From Pontibacter sp. HSC-36F09 (GTDB taxonomy: Bacteria; Bacteroidota; Bacteroidia; Cytophagales; Hymenobacteraceae): a stretch of DNA of 64,000 nt. Made by a program: the position numbers and the translations under genes. The stretch is from positions 186,001 through 250,000 of the forward strand of contig NZ_JALKAA010000005.1 in NCBI RefSeq assembly GCF_024171605.1, written 5' to 3'. Shown in pieces: positions 9,934-18,775 of this stretch (the stretch's first letter is position 1; the number at the start of each line of letters is the position of its first letter). The notes under the pieces were generated by a model. That model had not been told where the DNA came from, did not search any database, and saw only the letters and a program-made list of their open reading frames with translations.

Positions 9934-10770
9934 ATGATGAAGTATATCAATCGTACCGCACCCTGGCTGCTTGTCTTTGTCAGTGTGTTTTTCATGAGTA
10001 GCTGCAAAGACAATGAAGGCGTCATCTTTTCGATTCAGGATGATATACGACTGGGTGAGCAGGTGTCGCAACAGGTAGATTCTACTTTCCGAGCACAGGG
10101 CAAGTTATTGGAGCGCAACTCCGGTAATGCCAATGTACAAAAAGCCTATACCCACCTCGACCGCATCGTGAACCGTGTGCTCAACTCCGGAGAGATCAAG
10201 TATAGAAATGAGTTTGTCTGGACGGTGAAGATCATCGATGATCGTGAGACACTAAATGCTTTTGCTGCTCCTGGTGGGCACATTTACGTGTATACCGGCT
10301 TGATGAAGTTTCTGGATGACGAAGACCACTTTGCCGGTGTGTTGGCCCACGAGATTGCCCATGCCGACAAACGCCACAGTGTGCAGCAGCTGCAGCGCGA
10401 CTATGGCATCGCGTTGATGCTCTCTGTAGCGCTTGGCAACAATGCGGGTACGCTGCAGCAGATCGCCGCTCAGCTGGCAGGTACACTGGCCGGTTTGCGT
10501 TTCAGCCGCGGGGCCGAGACGGAAGCTGATAATGCTTCGGTGGTATACCTGGACGGCACTGATTACTATGCTTGTGATGGTGCAGCCGGTTTCTTTGTAA
10601 AGCTCAATGCGGAGGCGCAGGGCAGCAATCCGCCAGAGTTTTTGAGCACGCACCCCAACCCGGATAACCGCGTCGAAAACATTCAGCAGCAGGCCAGCCA
10701 GCGTAACTGTGCAACAGACGGAGCCGCTAATACGGAATTTAACGAACTGAAAAAAAGCCTGAATTTGTAA
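9934..10770 (+). CDS. M48 family zinc metalloprotease, lipoprotein
   Basis: A 278-residue peptidase with a lipoprotein signal (lipobox MSSC, Cys 24). Seen: active-site HEIAH (H139, E140, H143), the preceding AFAAPGGHIYVYTGLM strand, and third ligand Glu in GAETEADN (about 197). The arrangement matches the BepA/LoiP-like group that handles outer-membrane protein quality control, without the BepA TPR tail. Two ATG codons are adjacent at 9934 and 9937; either could start. A second M48 gene lies at 16343-17152 in this window, so the organism has at least two periplasmic M48 enzymes. Its exact substrate is unknown. Confidence 0.92.
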   Translation: MMKYINRTAPWLLVFVSVFFMSSCKDNEGVIFSIQDDIRLGEQVSQQVDSTFRAQGKLLERNSGNANVQKAYTHLDRIVNRVLNSGEIKYRNEFVWTVKIIDDRETLNAFAAPGGHIYVYTGLMKFLDDEDHFAGVLAHEIAHADKRHSVQQLQRDYGIALMLSVALGNNAGTLQQIAAQLAGTLAGLRFSRGAETEADNASVVYLDGTDYYACDGAAGFFVKLNAEAQGSNPPEFLSTHPNPDNRVENIQQQASQRNCATDGAANTEFNELKKSLNL

Positions 10771-10775
10771 CTCGC

Positions 10776-10802
10776 AAAGGTCTGCCCAGAGGCAGGCCTT
10801 TG
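10776..10802 (+). terminator. Terminator after M48 lipoprotein gene
   Basis: Stem AAAGGTCTGCC with GGCAGGCCTTT (one G-T wobble) around a CAGA loop, six bases after the stop codon. The T run is short. Confidence 0.75.
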
Positions 10803-10826
10803 TGTTGAACCCCATACCTGTCGACT

Positions 10827-11966
10827 ATGAAAAAGATAAAGAACACAGCTGCGAAAGCTGTTTTGAAAGGAGAAGAAAAGTTTGACACGCTGACTTTTAA
10901 TCTGCGTCGCAAGCTCAATATGTTTGGTCCGCTGCACATTATGGCTTACCGCAGCTATGGCACTCCTACCCGCCTCTATGTGAAAGGCCGCGTGTTGGTC
11001 GATAAGGGCATCACGCTGTCAGAAGAGAATGACACGTTGTGGGAGAACATCCTGAATATGTACAAACGCTTTAACAGCCGGGAAATACCGGGCGCACGCA
11101 TTGAGCTGTGCCTGGGAGATCAGAAACACGAGATCACGACTGATGTAGAAGGATACTTTGTGCTGAACCTCGCCCCAAAAAAGCCACTTGTGCTCGACGA
11201 CATCTGGCACACGATCGATATCACGCTTTCCGAGGCCCCCGTGGAAGTGGAAGGACCGGTGAAGGCGCAGGCACATGTGCTCGTCCCTCCTCCCGATGCA
11301 GAGTATGGCATCATCAGCGACATAGACGATACCATCGTGCGGACCGGTGCTACAAGCCTGCTGCAGACTGGACGCAACGTGCTGCTCAACAATGCGCACT
11401 CCCGTATACCTTTCCACGGTGTGGCCTCCTTTTATAAGTCCCTGCAGCTGGGGCGTAACGGCAAGCGTAACAATCCTTTCTTCTATGTTTCGAGCAGTCC
11501 CTGGAACACGTACGATCTGCTTTACCATTTTCTGGAGCTGAATGAAATTCCGCAAGGGCCGCTCCTGCTCCGTGACTTCGGAATTGATGAAAGCAAGCTC
11601 GGCTCCTCCGACCATATGAGCCATAAGTATAAAGAGATCGAGAACATCCTGATCACCTACCCGGAGCTCAAGTTCATTTTGATAGGTGACAGCGGACAGC
11701 AGGATGCTGAGATTTACGCCGAAGTTGTACGAAAACACCCGGGCCGCGTGCTGGCCATCTACATCCGGGATGTGAACATCGAAAAACACGCGACCAAAGT
11801 GGTCAGTATTTTCGACGAGTTCAAGGATAACAAAGAAGTGGAGATGGTGCTTGTAAAACAAACCCTGGAAGCCGCTGAACACGCTGCAAAATGTGGCTAT
11901 ATCTTCACGGAAGAAATTCCGGAAATTGCCAGAGAAACCGAAGTGGATGCCGAGGGAGATGAGTAA
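10827..11966 (+). CDS. App1-type phosphatase (DUF2183)
   Basis: A 379-residue cytoplasmic protein. The C-terminal half carries the HAD-like motif ISDIDDTIVRTG (D165, D167) that defines the App1/DUF2183 phosphatidate-phosphatase family, with ILIGDSGQQDAEIYAEV as the later metal-binding motif. The N-terminal half has a beta-sandwich-like region with CLGDQKHEITTDVEGYF. Yeast App1 dephosphorylates phosphatidate; bacterial substrates are not established. It follows the M48 gene by 56 bp after a terminator. It is convergent with the mtgA pair across a repeat-bearing gap. Confidence 0.88.
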   Translation: MKKIKNTAAKAVLKGEEKFDTLTFNLRRKLNMFGPLHIMAYRSYGTPTRLYVKGRVLVDKGITLSEENDTLWENILNMYKRFNSREIPGARIELCLGDQKHEITTDVEGYFVLNLAPKKPLVLDDIWHTIDITLSEAPVEVEGPVKAQAHVLVPPPDAEYGIISDIDDTIVRTGATSLLQTGRNVLLNNAHSRIPFHGVASFYKSLQLGRNGKRNNPFFYVSSSPWNTYDLLYHFLELNEIPQGPLLLRDFGIDESKLGSSDHMSHKYKEIENILITYPELKFILIGDSGQQDAEIYAEVVRKHPGRVLAIYIRDVNIEKHATKVVSIFDEFKDNKEVEMVLVKQTLEAAEHAAKCGYIFTEEIPEIARETEVDAEGDE

Positions 11967-12147
11967 TTAATTGAGTGATTGAGTGGTTGAGTGATTAATT
12001 AAATTGTTGGTAGCTTGCTGCGTTGGTATACATCTATAGTGCATAATTCCGCTGTGAAAGGATAGCTGAATTTTTAATTTTAATTCCCCTGATTCAATCA
12101 GGTATCACTAAATTAAAATTCACTCCATTACTAACTCACTCCATCAC
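11967..12147. repeat. GAGTGA-type repeats flanking a terminator-like hairpin
   Basis: The gap between convergent genes starts with TTGAGTGATTGAGTGGTTGAGTGATT (11971-11996, written here only to name it as three GAGTG units) and ends with the complementary type ACTCACTCCATCACTCAAC (about 12133-12151). Between them lies CCTGATTCAATCAGG (a 6-bp stem, 12088-12102) flanked by complementary AATTTTAATT and AATTAAAATT arms. The whole could fold into a long hairpin and terminate both genes. The same word family recurs at 29257-29389 and 33284-33318. Confidence 0.6.
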
Positions 12148-12642
12148 TCAACTGGAATGGTCTGCTACGATTTTCCAGCCTTCCGGGAAGCGCTTGAGGA
12201 TGATGGAGAAGTGTCCCTGTAGGTCGCCTAAATCTGCGTCGCGCTGCAGGTGCCATTTGCCGACTACAAGCATGTGGTCTGCGGCCAGGTGGCGCATTTC
12301 TTGCAGGTCGAAGGTCAGTTTGCCCATGGCTGTCGGATCAGGGTAGCTCTTGAGGTAGTTATCCAAAGTTTTTTGCCAACCATAGGTCAGGCCGTTTTTA
12401 CCCACAAACAGCAGCGAGTCTGATTTCCAGTAATCCTGCATAAAGCACTCGAGGTTGCCTTGGCTCCAGCAGGCTGACTGCGAGGCCAGCATGTCGCGCA
12501 CCTGCCCTTCTGCCACCGCTGGATCGTGCTTGGCAGGAGCAGTGGTGCTAAGCTCTACCTGCTTCTCTTCGTTCTGCTGACAGGCTGTAAATGACAAGCC
12601 TATACCCAGGGCCAGTACACTGATAAACTTATTTCTTTTCAT
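12148..12642 (-). CDS. Lipoprotein with NTF2-like (DUF4440-type) domain
   Basis: A 164-residue protein with a signal peptide and lipobox-like FTAC at Cys 20 or so, followed by an NTF2-like fold (residues about 45-160: DMLASQSACWSQGNLECFMQDYW and FSIILKRFPEGWKIVADHSS). This resembles DUF4440/SnoaL-type stand-alone domains, whose ligands are usually unknown. Start chosen at 12642 (MKRNKFISVLALG) because upstream residues encoded from 12699 are not signal-like. This start overlaps the mtgA stop by 14 bp (ATGAAAAGAAATAA contains both), so translation is probably coupled to mtgA. Confidence 0.8.
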   Translation of the reverse strand: MKRNKFISVLALGIGLSFTACQQNEEKQVELSTTAPAKHDPAVAEGQVRDMLASQSACWSQGNLECFMQDYWKSDSLLFVGKNGLTYGWQKTLDNYLKSYPDPTAMGKLTFDLQEMRHLAADHMLVVGKWHLQRDADLGDLQGHFSIILKRFPEGWKIVADHSS

Positions 12643-13366
12643 CTTTTTGGGGAAGTATGGTTTTGATATAAGTAGTTCCACCCAGTCGGCCCATGGCACG
12701 GGCTATACGCACCTGCCTGCCAAGTACGTAAGCCGATGGCCTTTCGGCGGAATACCGGATCGGGTTGGGAAGTACCGCTGCCAGCCGTGCAGACTGCTGA
12801 CGTCCTATCTCCGAGGCTGGTTTCTTAAAATACTTTTGCGAAGCCGCTTCCACGCCAAACACCCCATCCCCCATCTCTGCAATGTTCAGGTATACCTCCA
12901 GGATACGCTGTTTGCCCCACAGCAACTCGATCAGGAAAGTAAAGTAAGCCTCTACACCTTTGCGCAGGTAACTCCGACCGTGCCATAGGAACACGTTCTT
13001 GGCCACTTGCTGGCTGATGGTACTGCCTCCCCTGATGTTCTTTCCTTTCTGATTGCGCTTAAAGGCATCGGCAATGGCATCAAAATCGAAACCGCTGTGT
13101 TCCAGGAAAAGCTGGTCTTCTGAAGCTATCATAGCCAACGGCAACTGCTCTGACATCTCCTCCAAAGAAACGAACTTATACCTGATCGCGGGGTTATCCT
13201 TGCCTGCTGCTCCGGCTTCGGCGCGCCGCTTCACCATATGCAACGTAGCCGGTGGAGCCACCCAGCGGTATACCAACACCCACAGCACACTCAGGAGCAC
13301 GAGGCTCAGCAAAAGCTTTGTGATGATAAGCCTGATCTCACGAAAGCCCAGCCGTTTCTTCTTCAT
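12629..13366 (-). CDS. mtgA: Monofunctional peptidoglycan glycosyltransferase
   Basis: GT51 enzyme that polymerises lipid II into glycan strands at the inner membrane. The 245 residues match MtgA without a transpeptidase domain. Seen: one N-terminal membrane helix (about 12-33), catalytic Glu 83 in IASEDQLFLEHSGFD, GGSTISQQVAKNVFLW, and KQRILEVYLNIAEMGDGVFGVEAAS. The last codons overlap the next lipoprotein gene. The 13367-13524 region between this gene and the divergent LON-domain gene should hold both promoters. Confidence 0.95.
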   Translation of the reverse strand: MKKKRLGFREIRLIITKLLLSLVLLSVLWVLVYRWVAPPATLHMVKRRAEAGAAGKDNPAIRYKFVSLEEMSEQLPLAMIASEDQLFLEHSGFDFDAIADAFKRNQKGKNIRGGSTISQQVAKNVFLWHGRSYLRKGVEAYFTFLIELLWGKQRILEVYLNIAEMGDGVFGVEAASQKYFKKPASEIGRQQSARLAAVLPNPIRYSAERPSAYVLGRQVRIARAMGRLGGTTYIKTILPQKDEKK

Positions 13367-13524
13367 TATAAGCGTTCAAAAAATAAGTGCGCAAAGCTAA
13401 GTGTTTTGGCTTATAATGCAACAAAAGCGGCGTAGCTGAATTGTAATACTTAACACGCGTCAAACATACCCGTATTCCATATACAAAACACGAACTTGTC
13501 TCTTATAGAGCTAAAGAAAAGGCC

Positions 13525-14160
13525 ATGCAAAAGTACTTACCCTTGTTCCCTCTGAATATCGTGGTATTTCCGGGCGAGAAGCTAAACCTGCACATTTTCG
13601 AGCCTCGCTACAAGCAGCTGGTCTACGACTGCCTCGAAAGCGGCACTACATTTGGCATACCTACGTTCATCAACAACAACGTGGGGCTCTACGGCACGGA
13701 GATCAAGCTGCTGCAGGTTGAGAAGAAGTACGAAAGCGGCGAGATGGACATTCGCACACAGGGTTTGGGCATCTTTAAGATACTGGAGTTTGACAAACAG
13801 GCACCGGGCAGGCTCTATGCTGGCGGTCAGGTAGAGGAAGTAGAGAACCTGGAAGACGAGGATATTTTAACGAAAGAGAAAATACGCGAAAAGTTGCAGG
13901 AGTTGTACACAGCCTTGGGTATAAGCAATATTCTGATGGACCTCCCCGAAAACTTTACCTCTTTTGACGTTGGCCACCATTTAGGCTTGAACACGGAACA
14001 GGAATATACCTTGTTGCAATGCAATAGTGAAGCACTGCGACAAGAAATGATTCTACAGCATCTTCTGCAGGTATTACCCATTGTAGCCGAAACCGAAAAA
14101 CTCAAGGAACGCGTCAAGCTCAACGGTCATTTCAAAAACCTCACGCCACCTAACTTCTGA
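13525..14160 (+). CDS. LON substrate-binding domain protein
   Basis: A 211-residue cytoplasmic protein that is a stand-alone LON N-terminal domain. The start MQKYLPLFPLNIVVFPGEKL and LHIFEPRYKQLVYDC are hallmarks of the family, and there is no ATPase or protease domain. Such proteins are usually annotated as peptidase S16 LON-like; function in bacteria is not established. Its stop TGA shares bases with the ATG of the metallophosphoesterase gene (TGATG at 14158-14162), which argues for coupled translation. Confidence 0.88.
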   Translation: MQKYLPLFPLNIVVFPGEKLNLHIFEPRYKQLVYDCLESGTTFGIPTFINNNVGLYGTEIKLLQVEKKYESGEMDIRTQGLGIFKILEFDKQAPGRLYAGGQVEEVENLEDEDILTKEKIREKLQELYTALGISNILMDLPENFTSFDVGHHLGLNTEQEYTLLQCNSEALRQEMILQHLLQVLPIVAETEKLKERVKLNGHFKNLTPPNF

Positions 14161-15389
14161 TGCTGCTATACTTTCTCATCATACCTACCGTGTTGTTTTT
14201 GGTTTTTGGACTGTTCAGCTACTGGCAGGAGCTCAAGTACCGCAACAAGCCATTCTATAAACTTTCGGATGTAGGCTGGCGCAAGTGCCTGCCTAAACCC
14301 GAGGCACGGCTGGTACACAGCATCGCGTTTATGGGCGATGTGGGCTATGTCGCGACCGACGGCACGGACCCTGTCATGCGAATTCTGGAAGAGTGGCAGC
14401 AAAACACAGGACCCGATGGCAGCGTCCTGTTCCTGGGGGATAACCTATACCCGGTGGGAATGCCCGCCGAAACCCATCGCCACTACCCTGCCGCCAAAGA
14501 GCGCCTGGATTTCCTGCTAGGGCAAATGGGCGCTTATGTGGGGCGCAAGATTTTTCTGAGCGGCAACCACGACTGGAACAAAGGGCGCTCTAAAGGGCTG
14601 GAGTATGTGCTCCGACAGGAAAAATATGTGGTCGACAGGCTACAAGACGAAAACAGTTACCTGCCCCGGCATGGTTGTCCGGGTCCGGAGGCCATACAAC
14701 TGGCCGAAGGGTTGCTACTAGTCATCATCAACACACAGTGGTGGGTGCAACGGGGCGAAAAGCCGATGGGTACCGGGCAGGGCTGCCCTTATGATGACAT
14801 TGAGGAATTCTTTGTGCGCCTGAACCAGATCCTGCGCCGTAACCGACACCAGCGAGTCGTGGTGGCAGCGCACCACCCACTATACAGCAATGCGCTGCAC
14901 GGTGGCAAGTTCACCGTCAAACAGCACATATTTCCGCTTACGGCTGCCCACAAACGCTTTTATATTCCGTTGCCTATTTTCGGTTCTCTATACCCATTTT
15001 ACCGTCAGCTATTTGGAGCCTATGAGGACATGTCCCACCGAAAATACCGCAAGATGCGCAAGCGTCTGCTCCGAATCTTCCATCAGTACAGCAACATTGT
15101 GTATGTGGCGGGGCATGACCATAATCTGCAGCACTTTGAGGTGCGGGACAACCATTACATCGTGAGCGGATCGGGCAGCAAAACCTCCTTTGTGAAGAAG
15201 GGCGGCAAAGCCACCTTTACGCTGGAGCAGCGGGGTTTCTTTGTGCTCAACTACTACGACACCGGGGAGGTATGGATAGAGGCGCTGGCGGTTACGGAAG
15301 GTGAAAGCGTATCAATGCCAGGTGCCGTTGTGTTCCGGAAAGAATTAGGCCCCGTCTTGAAGCCCAAAAAACAAACACAGGAGGTATAG
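14160..15389 (+). CDS. Membrane-anchored calcineurin-like metallophosphoesterase
   Basis: A 409-residue protein with an N-terminal membrane anchor (about residues 2-20). The metallophosphoesterase motifs run in order: AFMGDVGY, VLFLGDNLYPVG, LSGNHDWNKGR, VVAAHHPLYS and YVAGHDHNLQHFE. The metal-binding Asp, Asn and His residues are present. The catalytic domain could face either side of the membrane. Substrate unknown; Bacteroidota often have several of these. It overlaps the LON-domain gene by one base and ends GAGGTATAG, with the stop inside a dispersed motif copy. It is convergent with the lipid kinase gene seven bases away, with no room for a terminator. Confidence 0.87.
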   Translation: MLLYFLIIPTVLFLVFGLFSYWQELKYRNKPFYKLSDVGWRKCLPKPEARLVHSIAFMGDVGYVATDGTDPVMRILEEWQQNTGPDGSVLFLGDNLYPVGMPAETHRHYPAAKERLDFLLGQMGAYVGRKIFLSGNHDWNKGRSKGLEYVLRQEKYVVDRLQDENSYLPRHGCPGPEAIQLAEGLLLVIINTQWWVQRGEKPMGTGQGCPYDDIEEFFVRLNQILRRNRHQRVVVAAHHPLYSNALHGGKFTVKQHIFPLTAAHKRFYIPLPIFGSLYPFYRQLFGAYEDMSHRKYRKMRKRLLRIFHQYSNIVYVAGHDHNLQHFEVRDNHYIVSGSGSKTSFVKKGGKATFTLEQRGFFVLNYYDTGEVWIEALAVTEGESVSMPGAVVFRKELGPVLKPKKQTQEV

Positions 15390-15396
15390 CCTTTGA

Positions 15397-16308
15397 TTAT
15401 GATTCTTCAGGTATAGGCAGAATAACCTTCAGGCTTTTGGGATGCATCGTCACTCTAATCACCTCATCTAATTCGGCAGGCTCGCCGTCGATATGCACTA
15501 CTTCATGGTCTACGTTGTAGACGGTAGCCTTTCGACAGCTGATGCGGCGGGTATAGATGGAGCCGTCAATATTATCGGTGTACATCCTCACCAGCAAAAC
15601 AGGCGCGGCAGCTTTTGGAAAAGGCTCAATCAGGCAGATTTCGAATTGACCGTCGTTTAGGATTCCGCTGGGGTTAATAGCGGCATTGCTCCCAAAGGCG
15701 TTGGCATTGGCAATGGTTACCATAAAAGCCTCCCCCTCAAAATTCTCCGTGTCGGTCTCTATGCGGTAAAACTTCGGCTCGTAATTTATGTACTCCTGCA
15801 AAGCTATCCACGCGTAGGCACCCGGTCCACGCTTATCCCCTTCGCAAAAGCGCTTTACGACCAGGGCGTTAAATCCCAGATCGCTGAGATGGATCGAAGG
15901 CTTCCCATTCAGGTCGATGGTGTCAATGTTGCGCACAACATGTTCGTGGATCAGCTGCAAAGCCTCTTCTGTATCCTGTGGTATACCCAGGTCTTTTGAG
16001 AGTCCGTTGCCGGAGCCAAGCGGAATAATGCCCAAAGGTATAGAGGTGCCGATCAGCAGGGCGCCGACCAGACTCACCGTGCCATCGCCCCCTACTGCAA
16101 AGACAGCGTCATAGGTATTTTCCTCTATCAGCTGCTTGATCTGCTCTACATCACTTTCGCCTGTCGTGCGGTAGATCGTACACTTCATTTGATGAGTAGC
16201 ACATTCTGTCTTTATTTCATCTTCCAGTTCCTCTTTGTCTATATCACCTGCTATGGGATTGATGACAAACAGGAGGTTTTGGAGTTTCTTGTCTTTTTGC
16301 GTAGGCAT
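15397..16308 (-). CDS. Diacylglycerol kinase family lipid kinase
   Basis: A 303-residue member of the DagK/YegS/BmrU family, which phosphorylates diacylglycerol or related lipids at the membrane face. Seen: N-terminal LLFVINPIAGDIDKEEL, nucleotide-binding AVGGDGTVSLVGALLIG, IIPLGSGNGLSKDLGIP, and the C-terminal beta-sandwich with VHIDGEPAEL. No signal or membrane helix. The gene lies downstream of the M48 gene on the same strand, 34 bp away. Substrate is not predictable; sphingolipid-related lipids are possible in this phylum. Confidence 0.88.
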   Translation of the reverse strand: MPTQKDKKLQNLLFVINPIAGDIDKEELEDEIKTECATHQMKCTIYRTTGESDVEQIKQLIEENTYDAVFAVGGDGTVSLVGALLIGTSIPLGIIPLGSGNGLSKDLGIPQDTEEALQLIHEHVVRNIDTIDLNGKPSIHLSDLGFNALVVKRFCEGDKRGPGAYAWIALQEYINYEPKFYRIETDTENFEGEAFMVTIANANAFGSNAAINPSGILNDGQFEICLIEPFPKAAAPVLLVRMYTDNIDGSIYTRRISCRKATVYNVDHEVVHIDGEPAELDEVIRVTMHPKSLKVILPIPEES

Positions 16309-16342
16309 GTTGAGGTCTCAGTTTATAGATGAATGCCCGGGC

Positions 16343-17152
16343 TTATTTTACCAGGCCAGCAGGCAGACCGTTTCGATACTCCTGTTGGATGGCGCGCTCT
16401 ATCTCCGCGATACGGTTGCCTGGATTGGGATGCGTTTGCGCGAATTCAGGACCACTGGCACCGCCGCTGGCCTCCTCGAGTATGCGCATCACCTCAATCA
16501 TAGCTCGCGGGTCGTAGCCTGCCTCCCCTGTCAGGCGCACCGCCAGCTGGTCCGACTCCAATTCATCTTCCCGTCCGTAACGCATGTTCATCAGTTTGCC
16601 GATCATAGCAGCAGCAACGGCACCTGTTCGTGAAGCTGGGTTTTCAGGATCGTAGGTAGCTATGGCTGCAGCACCGGTCAAACCCTGCGTGAGCTTTGCC
16701 TTGGCTAACTGCTGGGCAGAGTGTCGCCCGACTACGTGCCCTATTTCGTGGCCCAGCACGCCTGCCAGCTGTGCTTCCGAACTCAGACGACGAAGCAGAC
16801 CTGCTGTGATGAAAATCTGCCCGCCGGGCAGAGCAAAGGCGTTAACAGTCTGCTCATCGGCTAGCAAATGAAAGTCAAATTTATAGGGCGTCTCGGCAAC
16901 GCGGGTATTCTGGACAAGCCGCTGCCCGATTGCGTTAACCTGGGCCCGCGCCTGTTCATCCGGATGAAGCCCACCATATTGAGAAGCCATCTGTGGGGCA
17001 GTCTGTAACCCAAGGGCAATCTCCTGCTCTACGGTCATATCCACGTGCTGCATCTGGCCGGTAAATTCATTCTCCTGCCTGTTGCACCAGTACGTGACCA
17101 GCGAAACCGCCGCAATCAGGATGGCAATGATAAATTTCATGACTGCTCTCAT
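16343..17152 (-). CDS. M48 family zinc metalloprotease, membrane-anchored
   Basis: A 269-residue periplasmic protease. Seen: N-terminal hydrophobic segment with a possible lipobox ending at Cys 23 (TYWC), AFALPGGQIFITAGLL, the zinc motif HEIGH (H135, E136, H139), and third ligand Glu in YGREDELESDQLAV. An in-frame Met at residue 5 (17140) gives a cleaner signal and may be the true start. It has the same domain layout as the lipoprotein at 9934-10770, so the two are paralogues with roles probably in envelope quality control. The 266-bp region upstream (17153-17418) is AT-rich and should hold its promoter and that of the divergent small gene. Confidence 0.92.
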   Translation of the reverse strand: MRAVMKFIIAILIAAVSLVTYWCNRQENEFTGQMQHVDMTVEQEIALGLQTAPQMASQYGGLHPDEQARAQVNAIGQRLVQNTRVAETPYKFDFHLLADEQTVNAFALPGGQIFITAGLLRRLSSEAQLAGVLGHEIGHVVGRHSAQQLAKAKLTQGLTGAAAIATYDPENPASRTGAVAAAMIGKLMNMRYGREDELESDQLAVRLTGEAGYDPRAMIEVMRILEEASGGASGPEFAQTHPNPGNRIAEIERAIQQEYRNGLPAGLVK

Positions 17153-17418
17153 GTTACTCTATAGCTTCACGGTTCTAATTATATAATTATATACGCCCTG
17201 CTCACCGGTCAGCTTTTGCGTGATGTTTAGTACTGGCCAGGTATGTTGCAACACCATATACTTTAATTGTACTAGAAAGTATACGCAAGTGCCATGAAAA
17301 TAATAGAGATTGCAGGATAGATAGAAGGCAAGAATTCATAAATAGCTACCCTATTTTATATGAATTTCGTAATACACTAAAATCGCTGCAAAAACAGCTT
17401 CAATTAAAACAGAATATT

Positions 17419-17616
17419 ATGAATATGAAAAGAACATTCGGTGCCATTCTGACCATATTAGGTATAGTTGGCATCATCTGGGGCGCTTATGCCTTTGTTA
17501 TGGGAGGCGACGGCGCTGCCGTTGGCAAGTACACGGCTGCCGTTCCCTTTATTGTAGGCCTGATCTTTTTCTTTGCGGGCATCAACCTGGTAAAGACGAC
17601 AAAGGACCAGACGTGA
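17419..17616 (+). CDS. Two-helix small membrane protein
   Basis: A 65-residue protein with two membrane helices (about residues 7-27 and 40-59), a glycine-rich linker (VMGGDGAAVGKYT) and a charged tail (KTTKDQT). Either of two close ATG codons (17419, 17425) may start. The type is common in Bacteroidota and unstudied. A strong terminator follows 20 bp later. An AGGTATA copy encodes part of LGIVG. Confidence 0.75.
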   Translation: MNMKRTFGAILTILGIVGIIWGAYAFVMGGDGAAVGKYTAAVPFIVGLIFFFAGINLVKTTKDQT

Positions 17617-17636
17617 CCCTAAGAATCATTAAAACC

Positions 17637-17672
17637 AAAAAAGCCACTCCGGATCTCGGCGTGGCTTTTTTG
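17637..17672. terminator. Bidirectional terminator
   Basis: Stem AAAAAAGCCAC (17637-17647) pairs with GTGGCTTTTTT (17661-17671). With A and T runs on both sides it can serve the small membrane gene and the convergent L,D-transpeptidase-like gene. Confidence 0.9.
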
Positions 17673-17690
17673 TGTAGTTTTTTGTCCTGT

Positions 17691-18506
17691 CTATGCGTTA
17701 GTCGGCAGCATATCCTGAAGCGATGCGAAGCCTTCGACAGCTCTTTCAACGTTCAAATAGTCTGAGGTATAGGCTTTGTCTGCACTGTGAATGTAGAGTA
17801 CCGTATTGTTCTTGATCAGTTCGATCACATCACCGGAAATAGCTCTTGGCACCGCCGGGCAGCCCAGGCTGCGGCCGAGCCGGCCATACTGCTTTACAAA
17901 ATCTTCGCTCACGTAGTCAGCACCATGCAGTACGATGGCACGCTCCATAGCTTTCGAGTTATACTGCTCGTCCATACCTGACAAACGCAACGAAAGCCCA
18001 TGCTTGCCATAGTAGGTTTTATCGGTCAGGTAGAAGCCCATACTGCTCATGTTGGAATTAGGTTCGTTTGAGAACTTCTCTGCTTTTACATTGCCCGTGT
18101 TACGACCATGCGCCACCAGGTTGTTGTAGAGCACTTTGCTTGCAGCCAGGTCGATGATCCACATGCGCTTCTGATTACTTGGCTTGGTAAAATCAACCAC
18201 TGTCAGAATCTGCTTGTCAGCAGCTGTCAGTTCATCCTGCTTGAAATTGTGGTAACCGGTATAGGCACGCTCAAATACACTGTAGGAAAGTCCTGCCTTT
18301 TGTAATCCTGTTCTGCTATACACTTCCTGTACATGATCTTCGAAAGCGAGTTTCTTCTCAGCAAAGGAAAGGTTGGCAAGTGAAGTGGAAGTCAAAACAG
18401 TTTCAGCTGTGAGTCCCATCGGATCAGATTCGTCGTGTCGGGCTCCGCCAGGAGTGGCTATCAACATGAAACTCAAGGCAAAAGAGGTTACAGTGGCTCT
18501 TATCAT
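17691..18506 (-). CDS. L,D-transpeptidase-like murein protein (YkuD_2 type)
   Basis: A 271-residue exported protein with an N-terminal signal. The catalytic region holds AIVLHGADYVSEDF (H194) and GRLGRSLGCPAVP, with Cys 216 in the SxGC signature shared with L,D-transpeptidases. It matches the family called murein L,D-transpeptidase catalytic domain, which differs from classical YkuD in length and in its N-terminal region. Likely role: cross-linking or editing of peptidoglycan in the periplasm. It is transcribed alone and convergent with the small membrane gene. Confidence 0.85.
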   Translation of the reverse strand: MIRATVTSFALSFMLIATPGGARHDESDPMGLTAETVLTSTSLANLSFAEKKLAFEDHVQEVYSRTGLQKAGLSYSVFERAYTGYHNFKQDELTAADKQILTVVDFTKPSNQKRMWIIDLAASKVLYNNLVAHGRNTGNVKAEKFSNEPNSNMSSMGFYLTDKTYYGKHGLSLRLSGMDEQYNSKAMERAIVLHGADYVSEDFVKQYGRLGRSLGCPAVPRAISGDVIELIKNNTVLYIHSADKAYTSDYLNVERAVEGFASLQDMLPTNA

Positions 18507-18775
18507 AGGGCTATTCTTCTTATCGGGTTTTACGCAATTAATGTACTAACAGGAAAAAACACAACAATTGTTCCCTTAAAAGATGTTTAGGTCCAATTTG
18601 CAGGGCTTTCCCCCACCTGCTGACCGGATGTATATGCTAAACGTTTGTATACCTGAATCTTAGTATATGAGGAGTCTATATTTTTATTGATCTAAAGTTT
18701 TACTGTTTTATAAATTAGGGCATTTACTTGTATGCCAAGGCCGGAAGCTGCAATTTTGAGGTAAGAGAATAGCAC
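18507..18775. other. Divergent intergenic region
   Basis: AT-rich 269 bp between two divergent genes, presumably holding both promoters. It carries one TATACCT copy (within GTATACCTGAAT). I see no open frame, RNA fold or clear promoter pair. Confidence 0.4.

Noticed and set aside
11019..11882. A 287-residue minus-strand frame opposite the App1-type phosphatase
   Set aside because: The plus strand carries the DxDxT motif and the right length; this is a shadow.
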